This document shows positions 26,868-33,688 of a stretch of DNA of 34,782 nucleotides, in pieces. A program made the position numbers and the translations under genes. This DNA is from Luteimonas salinisoli (lineage in GTDB: Bacteria > Pseudomonadota > Gammaproteobacteria > Xanthomonadales > Xanthomonadaceae). The notes below the pieces were generated by a model, which was not told the origin of the DNA, ran no database searches, and was given only the letters and a program-made list of their open reading frames with translations. Positions within the stretch are counted from its first letter, which is position 1. Every line of letters begins with the position of its first letter. The DNA lies in contig NZ_JACCKA010000041.1 in the NCBI RefSeq assembly GCF_013425525.1, positions 1-34,782 of the forward strand. The letters are read 5' to 3'.

Positions 26868-28172
26868 TCACTCGGCCGCCAACAGCCGTGCGCCGCGCAG
26901 CTGCGGACGGCCATCGACCACGTCGGTCCACACCGCGTGGGCGATGCCGCCGTGCACCACCAGCCGCGGAAAGCCGGTGGCGCGGCCGCGGCCCACCAGC
27001 CTGGCCAACTCGATGCGCTCGAACTCGCGCGACAGGTCCGGCGCCAGTCGCGCATACCACAGCGACTGGCCGGTGCTCTCCTCGCGCAGCCACAGCACCC
27101 GCACCTGGCGCTCGTCCAGGGCCACCGCAACGCGCCCGTGAACCGCGCCGCCGCGATCGAGCACCAGCGGCGCACCGAAGCTGTCGCCGGCATCGCCGCT
27201 GTGCGCCATGCGCACCTGCGGCTCGTTGCCGGCGGCGGTGTACCACGCCACCACCGCCTCGCTGCCGCGTGCGTCCAGATCGGGGCCGTTGACCGGGCAC
27301 GCTGGCATGGTCCAGTCGTCGGCGTGCACGCGACGCGGCGCGGTCCAGACGTTGCCCTCCAGGCGGGTGGCGAGGATGTCGCGTATCTCCTCTCCGGTGC
27401 GGCCGCGGTAGACCAGCAGCGCGCCGCGATCGGTCATCGCGACATCGGTCTTGCAGCACTCGCAGGTGCGGGTATCCACCGTCGCCTCGTGCACCGGCTG
27501 CAACCCGGCATCGAACAGTGCGGTGCGCAGCATCATCGCCCCGTCGTGCGCGCCGTGCGCGTCATGGCCGGCACCGCCGGTGTTGCGGCCATCCAGCCAG
27601 GCGATGCCGAGCAGGTCGCGACCCTGCGGCCACAGCGAGACGAAACCGTGCTCGGTCGGGGTGCCGTCGTCGTGCGGCGACACCGGCGGCGCCCAGTTGG
27701 CACCGCCGTCGCGCGAGCGGGTCATCACCACGTCGTAGGCGTACGGCAGGTCGGCGGTCTTCTGCAGCCAGTGCGCCCAGAGCGCGCCATCCTCGGTGGC
27801 GAGAATGTGCGGGGTGTCGGCCCAGTTGACGAACATGCGGTTGCCGACGGCGATGGTCGCCGGCGCCGCCTGCCAGCGCTGCTGTGCGGTATCCCAGGCG
27901 CTGAACCGGAACAGGTGCCGGCGCCCGGGCTGCGAGTCGAGCCAGGACAGCAGGATGCGGCCATCCGGCGCCAGCGCCAGGTCCGGCGCCGAGGCGCCCG
28001 GCGTGGACGCCGGCAAGGGCCAGTCGAGCACCCGGGTCGGCAGCGACGGGGCGTTGGCCGCATCGGCCGCGGCCGGCGCCGCGTCGCGGTCGTTCGTGCA
28101 ACCCGCAGCGGCCAGGGCGAGGGCGATCAGCGGAATGAATCTGCGTACGATGTGCGGCTTGGCGGCGTTCAT
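26868..28172 (-). CDS. Sialidase/BNR-like lipoprotein with a CxCC motif
   Basis: A 434-residue predicted lipoprotein: the signal sequence IPLIALALAAAGC has a lipobox with Cys25, followed by an Ala-rich linker. The mature part looks like a beta-propeller of the sialidase/BNR type. Repeated 'ALAPDGRILLSWLD', 'MTRSRDGGANWAPP', 'RMAHSGDAGDSFGAPL' segments resemble Asp-box blades (S-x-D-x-G-x-x-W/F). A conserved-looking TCECCKTD cluster and MPACPVNGPD lie in the middle and could form disulfides or a metal site. No sialidase catalytic Arg triad can be assigned by eye, so enzyme activity is doubtful. The start at 28172 was chosen because it gives the lipoprotein signal. Confidence 0.78.
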   Translation of the reverse strand: MNAAKPHIVRRFIPLIALALAAAGCTNDRDAAPAAADAANAPSLPTRVLDWPLPASTPGASAPDLALAPDGRILLSWLDSQPGRRHLFRFSAWDTAQQRWQAAPATIAVGNRMFVNWADTPHILATEDGALWAHWLQKTADLPYAYDVVMTRSRDGGANWAPPVSPHDDGTPTEHGFVSLWPQGRDLLGIAWLDGRNTGGAGHDAHGAHDGAMMLRTALFDAGLQPVHEATVDTRTCECCKTDVAMTDRGALLVYRGRTGEEIRDILATRLEGNVWTAPRRVHADDWTMPACPVNGPDLDARGSEAVVAWYTAAGNEPQVRMAHSGDAGDSFGAPLVLDRGGAVHGRVAVALDERQVRVLWLREESTGQSLWYARLAPDLSREFERIELARLVGRGRATGFPRLVVHGGIAHAVWTDVVDGRPQLRGARLLAAE

Positions 28173-28233
28173 GGCACAAGCGTACCCTGCGGAGACGCTC
28201 ATTGCCCGGCCGGCCGCCAGCTTCGATTCCGCC

Positions 28234-28620
28234 ATGCTCGTCATCGTCGCCACCTACACCGACCCGCTGGAGGCACGGATCGCCCGCGGCCTGCTCGAGG
28301 CCGAGGGCATCGAAGCGCACCTGGGCGACGAGCACAGCGCCCTGGGGGACTGGCAATGGCGGCTGGCGATCGGCGGCGTGAAGCTGCGCGTGCCCGAGGA
28401 GCAGCGCATGCACGCCCAGCGCGTCCTCCAGGCGCTCGACGACGGGGCCTATGCGATCGACGACGAAGGCGGCGCGCCACCGGCCCCGGCGGCGGCGCGC
28501 GCCCTCGACCGCGAGTCGTGGTCCAGCCGCCTGGCCTGGGCCGCGCTGATGCTGTTCAGCGTCCCGCTGCCATGGCGGCGCCGCCACGACGACGCGGATC
28601 CGTCCATCCGCGGGTTCTGA
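28234..28620 (+). CDS. DUF2007-type putative signal-transducing protein
   Basis: A 128-residue protein. The first 70 residues (LVIVATYTDPLEARIARGLLEAEGIEAHLGDEH, then GGVKLRVPEEQRMHAQRVLQAL) match the DUF2007 domain, a GlnB-like ferredoxin fold whose ligand is not known to me. The C-terminus has an Ala/Pro linker and a short hydrophobic stretch (WAALMLFSVPLPW) that may touch the membrane. Divergent from the BNR-like gene with a 61-base gap. Confidence 0.78.
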   Translation: MLVIVATYTDPLEARIARGLLEAEGIEAHLGDEHSALGDWQWRLAIGGVKLRVPEEQRMHAQRVLQALDDGAYAIDDEGGAPPAPAAARALDRESWSSRLAWAALMLFSVPLPWRRRHDDADPSIRGF

Positions 28621-28656
28621 GTCCGCGCCTGGCGGATCTCCCATCGCACAGGCGCC

Positions 28657-28691
28657 CTCGGTCGGGACCCCGTTCCAACGGGTCCTCCGAG
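28657..28691 (+). terminator. Possible terminator-like hairpin after the DUF2007 gene
   Basis: A strong stem is formed by CTCGG (28657-28661) with CCGAG (28687-28691) and GGACC...GGTCC inside, loop around CGTTCCAACG. There is no U-tract, so it may only pause transcription or protect the RNA end. It is the one notable structure in the 189-base gap before tex. Confidence 0.35.
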
Positions 28692-28809
28692 ACCTGCCGA
28701 GCCGCGCGCCGGTCGCCCCGATGGGCGCTCGGCGTGCGGCTGTCAACCGCTATCGCCGCACCGCCACGGTTGCCACAATCGCCGTCCCGCAGCCGACCCG
28801 CCCCACGCC

Positions 28810-31176
28810 ATGTCCATAGCCACGCCCGAACTCGCGCACCGGATCGCCTGCACCATCGCCGGCGAGATCGGCGCCCGCGCCGCCCAGGCCGAGGCCGCCA
28901 TCGCCCTGCTCGACGGCGGCGCCACGGTGCCGTTCATCGCCCGCTACCGCAAGGAAGTCACCGGCGGGCTGGACGACACCCAGCTGCGCAACCTGGAGAC
29001 GCGGCTGGCCTACTTGCGCGAACTCGAGGACCGGCGCGCCACGATCCTGGCCAGCATCGACGAGCAGGGCAAGCTGACCGACGAACTGCGCGCGGACATC
29101 GAGAGCGCCGACAGCAAGGCGCGGCTGGAGGACCTGTACCTGCCGTACAAGCCGAAGCGCCGCACCCGCGCGCAGATCGCGCGCGAGGCCGGGCTGGAGC
29201 CGCTGACCGACGGGCTGCTGCAGGACCCCACGCGCGTGCCCGAGGCGTACGCCGCCGGGTTCGTCGACCCCGACAGGGGCGTCGCGGACGCGAAGGCCGC
29301 ACTGGAAGGCGCGCGCGCGATCCTGCTCGAGCGCTGGGGCGAGGACGCGGCGCTGCTGGGCGAGCTGCGCGGCTGGCTTGCGGAACGCGGGGTGATCCGC
29401 GCGCGCGTGGTCGAGGGCAAGGAGGCGGCCGGCGAGAAGTTCCGCGACTACTTCGACCACGCCGAGCCGCTGGCGAAGATCCCCTCGCACCGGATGCTGG
29501 CGCTGTTGCGCGGGCGCCGCGAGGAGTTCCTGCAGCTGGATCTCGATCCCGGCAGCGACGCCGAGCCCGGCCACGCCCACGCCGAGGCCCGCATCGCCCT
29601 GCACGCGGGCATCGCCGACCGCGGTCGCCCCGCCGACGCCTGGCTGCGCAATGCCTGCCGCCTGGCCTGGCGCGCGAAACTGCACCTGCACCTGATGATC
29701 GACCTCGTCAACCAGGCCCGCGAGAAAGCCGAGGCCGAGGCGATCGACGTGTTCGGCGACAACCTCCAGGACCTGCTGCTGGCCGCGCCCGCGGGGCCGA
29801 AGGCCGTGCTCGGGATCGACCCCGGCATCCGCACCGGCTGCAAGGTCGCGGTGGTGGACGCTACCGGCAAGCTGGTCGCCACCGACACCATCTATCCGCA
29901 CGAGCCGCGCCGGCAGTGGGACCAGTCGTTGCATGCGCTCCGGGCGCTGTGCGCGAAGCACGGCGTGCGACTGATCGCGATCGGCAACGGCACCGCCTCG
30001 CGCGAGACCGACCGGCTCGCCGCCGACGTCATCAAGGCCGCGCCGGAGCTGAAGCTGCAGAAGATCGTGGTCAGCGAGGCGGGTGCCTCGGTCTACTCGG
30101 CTTCGGAGCTCGCGGCGCGCGAGTTCCCCGGCCTGGACGTCTCGCTTCGCGGTGCGGTATCGATCGCGCGGCGCCTGCAGGACCCGCTGGCCGAGCTGGT
30201 CAAGATCGAGCCGAAGTCGATCGGCGTGGGCCAGTACCAGCACGATGTCGACCAGTACCGGCTCGCGCGCGCGCTCGACGCGCGCGTCGAGGACTGCGTC
30301 AACGCGGTCGGCGTGCACGTCAACACCGCCTCTGCCGCACTGCTGGCGCGCGTGGCCGGACTGTCGGCGGGCGTGGCCGAGAACATCGTCGTGCATCGCG
30401 ATGCCAACGGCCCGTTCCGCCGCCGCCGCGACCTGCTCGCGGTCCCGCGCCTGGGCGGCAAGACCTTCGAGCAGTGCGCCGGCTTCCTGCGCATCGCCGA
30501 CGGCGACGAGCCGCTGGACGCCTCCGCCGTGCACCCGGAGGCCTATCCGGTGGTCGAACGCATCGTCGTCGCCACCGGCAGGCCCATCCACGCCCTGGTC
30601 GGCGACGGCGCCTTCGTCCGCACCCTCGAGCCGGAACGTTTCACCGACGATACCTTCGGCGTGCCGACCGTGCGCGACATCCTGAAGGAGCTGGAAAAAC
30701 CCGGCCGCGACCCGCGCCCCGAATTCAAGGCCGCGCAGTTCGCCGAAGGCATCGAGGACATCAAGGACCTCAGGCCCGGCATGGTGCTCGAGGGCGTGGT
30801 GAGCAACGTGGCCGCGTTCGGCGCCTTCGTCGACATCGGCGTGCACCAGGACGGCCTGGTACACATCTCCGCCCTCGCCGACCGCTACGTCAAGGATCCC
30901 CGCGAAGTGGTCAAGGCCGGCGACATCGTCAAGGTGAAGGTGCTGGAAGTGGACGTCGCCCGCAGGCGAATCGCCCTGACCCGCCGTCTCGAGGACCCCG
31001 TGGGCGAGCCGGCGGCGCGGCCGGCGCGCGGCGACGAGCGCCCGGTTCGCCGCGACGGCCCGCGCCGCGACCGGCCGGAGCGGCCCGCACGGGGCGATTC
31101 CGGTGGCGGCAACGCCAAGGGTGCGCCGCCCAACAGCGCAATGGCCGATGCACTGGCCCGTGCACGGCGTTCCTGA
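28810..31176 (+). CDS. tex: Transcription accessory protein Tex (S1 RNA-binding)
   Basis: A 788-residue Tex protein, the normal length. The N-terminal Tex-N helical domain starts [38 protein letters not shown]. The YqgF-like domain has [18 protein letters not shown] near residue 335-355 and [13 protein letters not shown]. The helix-hairpin-helix part ([36 protein letters not shown]) and a C-terminal S1 domain ([31 protein letters not shown]) follow. The last 60 residues are Arg/Pro/Gly-rich and likely bind RNA. Tex acts in transcription and stress responses and is linked to virulence regulation in several species. Confidence 0.96.
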   Translation: MSIATPELAHRIACTIAGEIGARAAQAEAAIALLDGGATVPFIARYRKEVTGGLDDTQLRNLETRLAYLRELEDRRATILASIDEQGKLTDELRADIESADSKARLEDLYLPYKPKRRTRAQIAREAGLEPLTDGLLQDPTRVPEAYAAGFVDPDRGVADAKAALEGARAILLERWGEDAALLGELRGWLAERGVIRARVVEGKEAAGEKFRDYFDHAEPLAKIPSHRMLALLRGRREEFLQLDLDPGSDAEPGHAHAEARIALHAGIADRGRPADAWLRNACRLAWRAKLHLHLMIDLVNQAREKAEAEAIDVFGDNLQDLLLAAPAGPKAVLGIDPGIRTGCKVAVVDATGKLVATDTIYPHEPRRQWDQSLHALRALCAKHGVRLIAIGNGTASRETDRLAADVIKAAPELKLQKIVVSEAGASVYSASELAAREFPGLDVSLRGAVSIARRLQDPLAELVKIEPKSIGVGQYQHDVDQYRLARALDARVEDCVNAVGVHVNTASAALLARVAGLSAGVAENIVVHRDANGPFRRRRDLLAVPRLGGKTFEQCAGFLRIADGDEPLDASAVHPEAYPVVERIVVATGRPIHALVGDGAFVRTLEPERFTDDTFGVPTVRDILKELEKPGRDPRPEFKAAQFAEGIEDIKDLRPGMVLEGVVSNVAAFGAFVDIGVHQDGLVHISALADRYVKDPREVVKAGDIVKVKVLEVDVARRRIALTRRLEDPVGEPAARPARGDERPVRRDGPRRDRPERPARGDSGGGNAKGAPPNSAMADALARARRS

Positions 31177-31311
31177 GGAATCGCGGCTAGCGAGCGGCGA
31201 ACCACCTGGGATCGATCGACGGCGCCGACAAGCCACGGCTGTCTCCGACCAGTCGCCACGGCAAGCGACGCCGGTTCGGACCAGTCCCGGCCGGCGCCTG
31301 CGCGAGCGATC

Positions 31312-31521
31312 TCACTGCACGCGGAAATCCTCGATTTTGAATTTGTCCTTCGCATCGGGATCGGCGCGAAGTTTTCGCGCCATCGCTCCTAGCGCGTCTG
31401 CGCCGCGCTCATGGGCTCTCACGAAACGCGTCGCGAGCACGAGGAGATACACCACGACGCCGATCAGGCCGACGAGGTAGGCCAGCGACACTGCGGTTGT
31501 AAGAAGACTCAGGCTGCTCAT
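31312..31521 (-). CDS. Small single-helix membrane protein
   Basis: A 69-residue ORF with one long hydrophobic segment (about residues 7-31, LTTAVSLAYLVGLIGVVVYLLVLA) and a charged cytoplasmic tail ending KFKIEDFRVQ. An AGAGGA ribosome site lies about 8 bases before the ATG. No family recognised; it may be a small regulator or envelope peptide. It converges with tex across a 135-base gap in which I see nothing, and it is the first gene of the lower-GC leftward block. Confidence 0.6.
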   Translation of the reverse strand: MSSLSLLTTAVSLAYLVGLIGVVVYLLVLATRFVRAHERGADALGAMARKLRADPDAKDKFKIEDFRVQ

Positions 31522-31570
31522 GCTTTTCGTTCCTCTGGAGTTTGCAAGATTGTCCAGAACTCGTCTTGGC

Positions 31571-31621
31571 GCGACTCGAATCGAGCCGACCCGCGGGGCG
31601 CGGCGCGCTCGAGTGAGTCGC
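31571..31621. repeat. Imperfect hairpin abutting the VOC gene stop
   Basis: GCGACTC (31571-31577) pairs with GAGTCGC (31615-31621), and TCGAGC (31581-31586) pairs with GCTCGA (31607-31612), with an unequal internal loop (3 versus 2 bases). The outer arm touches the stop codon of the VOC gene. It may be a terminator without a U-run or a decayed attC-like fold; the attC core boxes are not visible. Confidence 0.4.
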
Positions 31622-31992
31622 TAGATCGCGTCGTCGCCGGCGATGCTCTGGCCAATGCTGAGCTCATTGCCGCTGGGGTCAGCGATGCGGAAATCGCGCA
31701 TGCCGTACGGGCGATCGTCGATGGGAACGACGATCGCGGCGCCAGCGCCTACGAGGGCGGCGTAGCAATCATCGATGTCCGATACGCCCAAATAGAGATG
31801 CGATGCACCCGCAGGCTTCGCGCCCGGGCGTTGGGTGAGAGTGATCTCGACGCCATCGCGGCACACGGCGGCGATGTCTGGAGGCTCGCCCCACGACCAT
31901 GCCAGATCGAATCCAAGCGCATGGCGATAGAACTCGATCGACCGCGCCAGGTCGACGACTGAAAGGATTGGAGAGACCGATTTGATTTCCAT
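31621..31992 (-). CDS. VOC family (glyoxalase/bleomycin-resistance-like) protein
   Basis: A 123-residue two-module VOC protein. The N-terminal VSPILSVVDLARSIEFYRHALGFDLAW is diagnostic, followed by SHLYLGVSDIDDCYAALVGAGAAIVVPIDD and the C-terminal RDFRIADPSGNELSIGQ with the usual Glu ligand position. VOC proteins include glyoxalases, dioxygenases and antibiotic-binding proteins; which one cannot be told. The ATG at 31992 has GGAG nine bases upstream; 32001 is an alternative. VOC genes are frequent integron cargo, but no attC is seen beside this one. Confidence 0.85.
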   Translation of the reverse strand: MEIKSVSPILSVVDLARSIEFYRHALGFDLAWSWGEPPDIAAVCRDGVEITLTQRPGAKPAGASHLYLGVSDIDDCYAALVGAGAAIVVPIDDRPYGMRDFRIADPSGNELSIGQSIAGDDAI

Positions 31993-32104
31993 GGACGCCA
32001 TCTCCGAAGATCGCAGTTCCGTCGCGCTGTGCGCGCCGAAGCGTCAATACGAGCGAATCCGTACTCGATCGACTTTGTCGCACTTGGCGGTCGGATTCAC
32101 CCCT

Positions 32105-32482
32105 CTACTCTACGTCGACCCCAGACCGTCCAGGGAGCATCTTGCAACTGGCAAGGGCACCCGGAAGCGGAGCCCCCTTGCGCGGGCCGAGAGTGCATGT
32201 ATGCGCGCAACGCCCACCGACGAAGGAGCCGTCCTTGCTACTGATACAAGAGACATAGCAGTCGTCTAGCTCCGTACAGCGCGACTGGAATGCGGCAATC
32301 TCGCATTTTTCCCGCTCAGACAGCCTTCTCTGCGGCCGCGTCGAGCAATTGTTGAACTCCGCGACGTAGCCGACGTCTGGTGCTGGCGGAGGCGGTGGCG
32401 GTGGCGGGTCCAAAGGAGCCTCCGCCTTGTCGCCGCATGCAGCAAGGAGGAGCACCAACACGACTGCGAAACGCTTACTCAC
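32105..32482 (-). CDS. Cys-rich lipoprotein, possible cassette gene
   Basis: From the GTG at 32482 the protein is 125 residues. The signal peptide SKRFAVVLVLLLAAC has a clear lipobox. The mature part has eight consecutive prolines, then a compact domain with eight further Cys, including DDCYVSC and RCAHTC, suggesting four disulfides. No family is recognised. The start codon lies only three bases after the end of an attC-like site, as in integron cassettes. GC is visibly lower than in the core genes. Confidence 0.6.
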   Translation of the reverse strand: MSKRFAVVLVLLLAACGDKAEAPLDPPPPPPPPAPDVGYVAEFNNCSTRPQRRLSEREKCEIAAFQSRCTELDDCYVSCISSKDGSFVGGRCAHTCTLGPRKGAPLPGALASCKMLPGRSGVDVE

Positions 32483-32485
32483 GAG

Positions 32486-32537
32486 GTCTAGCCCCTGAAT
32501 TGAGCGGCATCGGGTCGGTTTGAACGAACTGCTAGGA
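32486..32537 (-). repeat. attC-like recombination site after the DUF6429 gene
   Basis: On the minus strand the site opens with TCCTAGC (32537-32531) and closes with GCTAGAC (32492-32486). These diverge from the canonical GCCTAAC/GTTAGGC core boxes, but the change is compensated, since CTAGC still pairs with GCTAG. The interior keeps CAGTTCGTTCAAACCGAC and GCTCAATTCAGGGGC, close to what I know of L''/L' boxes of xanthomonad attC sites. The stop codon of DUF6429 lies inside the first box and the next gene starts three bases past the second. It is 52 bases, slightly short for attC. Confidence 0.6.
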
Positions 32538-32792
32538 GCCCCTATGCCGAGCAGAATCGTCGGTTGCTGCGGTGCTGAAAAGTCGACTTGCAAGTTCTTG
32601 CCCACGCTTCATGCCGTCCTCGGTGAGTTGCACCGACTTCTTCTTGCCCACGGGGTTGAAAATGTAGCCGGCCTCGTGAAGGCGGTTCATGACGTCGAAA
32701 TCGTAGCCTTTCCACGAGCTGTTCGTGTTGAAAAGGTGGGCGGCAAGAAGCGCCAGGACTGCGTCATCAATGCGGGATTGGTCGTAAGCCAT
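32532..32792 (-). CDS. DUF6429 family protein, possible cassette gene
   Basis: An 86-residue protein: DDAVLALLAAHLF, WKGYDFDVMNRLHEAGYIFNPVGKKKSVQLTEDG, which fits the DUF6429 pattern of a small winged-helix-like domain. Function unknown. Its TAG stop is embedded in an attC-like core box, and its start follows a degenerate region, so it looks like the cargo of one integron cassette. Confidence 0.7.
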   Translation of the reverse strand: MAYDQSRIDDAVLALLAAHLFNTNSSWKGYDFDVMNRLHEAGYIFNPVGKKKSVQLTEDGMKRGQELASRLFSTAATDDSARHRGS

Positions 32793-32926
32793 ATACGCAC
32801 ACTAAACCTGCTTCCAAGAACGCGCAATTCCCAAGGCCAGGCGCCTGGATTAGACCAGCCCACCCCGGCCAATCGTCAGATCAAAGCCGTAACGATGCCG
32901 CTCGGTTGGAGCGACCAGGGCCCAGG

Positions 32927-33023
32927 CTAGTCGAGGCAAAGGCCCGCGACCACTGTGCCACTCTCAATCTTGTCGTAGCAGCCATGGATGTCATGAGTAT
33001 CCTTCTGACAGGTGCCCGTTGAG
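32927..33023 (-). other. Possible remnant of a cassette gene
   Basis: The frame ending in TAG at 32927-32929 reads TCQKDTHDIHGCYDKIE, then GLCLD, which looks like a natural C-terminus. Upstream it runs into a 32-base perfect palindrome and has no good start. A weak attC-like segment lies after the stop (32868-32926, with TCGCTCCAACCG and CGGCTTTGATCTGAC). I treat it as a broken gene; the frame could be chance. Confidence 0.3.
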
Positions 33024-33055
33024 TGTCGCCTCCCCCTGATCAGGGGGAGGCGACA
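33024..33055. repeat. 32-base perfect palindrome
   Basis: The left half TGTCGCCTCCCCCTGA is followed without a loop by its exact reverse complement, centred on GATC. A second imperfect stem, GACAC-T-CCTGA/TCAGG-GTGTC, follows at 33064-33091. No U-run flanks it, and it interrupts a possible gene remnant. Confidence 0.85.
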
Positions 33056-33088
33056 GCATTGAAGACACTCCTGAAGTGAGATCAGGGT

Positions 33089-33138
33089 GTCCACTGAACC
33101 GTAGGAACTACCGCGTCGGCTGGGACGAATTGTTAGGC
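33089..33138 (-). repeat. attC-like half-site after the SMI1/KNR4 gene
   Basis: On the minus strand, four bases after the SMI1 stop, GCCTAAC (33138-33132) is a perfect attC R'' core box. AATTCGTCCCAGCCGAC follows, matching an L'' box. GTCC/GGAC and AGCC/GGTT can pair across a small TTC-tipped hairpin. The expected closing GTTRRRY box is missing, so the site is decayed or was cut by a later event. Confidence 0.55.
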
Positions 33139-33142
33139 CCAC

Positions 33143-33688
33143 CTAGGTGTTCTCCGGTTCGATGAGGCCGCCGTACTCCTCCGAGTAAACCACCTCGCAA
33201 GAAAGGAGCTTGCCGGCAAGTTGCTGCAGCCACGTCGAAAAATTCGGAGCCAGCAACTCCCTTTCAGCCATGTCATGCCACATCGTGATCACTTGGCCGG
33301 TCTGGCCCGCTGAGGTGGGGCTGAGATCTAAGCAGTCGTGATCGCCGCCACCGTTGTGAGTGATGGGCACCCACCCGGGGTTCCACCAGTCACGCGCAAT
33401 AGCTTCGTTCGCTGGCTCGGATTCGTACTCGTCGAAGTCACCAGAATCGAAGAGGTCCTTCCACACCTGCCATTGACTGGCGATCTCGCCACTGGAGAGC
33501 AACTCACCCGATGGGCACAGATAGCCAGCGATTCCCTTCTGGCCGTTGTGAATCCGGAGGCTCGAGACGAAATCTTCGGGAAGTGACCGGGCCAAAGCCT
33601 GCTCCAGAGTCCGGATCTCGTCCTCTGAGGCAGGCCGACTCAGGTCGGCTAACCCGGCCGGCCAGTTCTGCTGAAGCCACGACTCTAT
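33143..33688 (-). CDS. SMI1/KNR4 (SUKH) family protein, 5' end cut by IS5
   Basis: The native coding part is about 181 codons from IESWLQQNWP to PENT. The features ASEDEIRTLEQALARSLPEDFVSSLRIHNGQKG, GDHDCLDLSP and VITMWHDMAERELLAPNFSTWLQQLA are typical of the SMI1/KNR4/SUKH fold. SUKH members are often immunity proteins to contact-dependent or polymorphic toxins. The family usually begins only a few residues before the IEAWL-type motif. The gene here is open back through the IS5 left end to 33808 but has no good start, so the IS has removed or replaced the first codons. An attC-like box follows the stop. Confidence 0.75.
   Translation of the reverse strand: MESWLQQNWPAGLADLSRPASEDEIRTLEQALARSLPEDFVSSLRIHNGQKGIAGYLCPSGELLSSGEIASQWQVWKDLFDSGDFDEYESEPANEAIARDWWNPGWVPITHNGGGDHDCLDLSPTSAGQTGQVITMWHDMAERELLAPNFSTWLQQLAGKLLSCEVVYSEEYGGLIEPENT

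Noticed and set aside
26757..31190. A 1477-codon open frame across the BNR-like gene and tex
   Set aside because: It passes antisense or out of frame through recognised genes, and its translation is Arg/Gly/Ala-rich noise.
33024..33055. Reading the perfect palindrome as an intrinsic terminator
   Set aside because: Neither strand has a U-run after the stem, and there is no loop at the centre.
32927..33142. A 71-residue ORF starting directly in the attC-like box
   Set aside because: The start is GTG inside the recombination-site sequence and the middle is the palindrome. Only the last part may be a real gene remnant, listed separately at low confidence.
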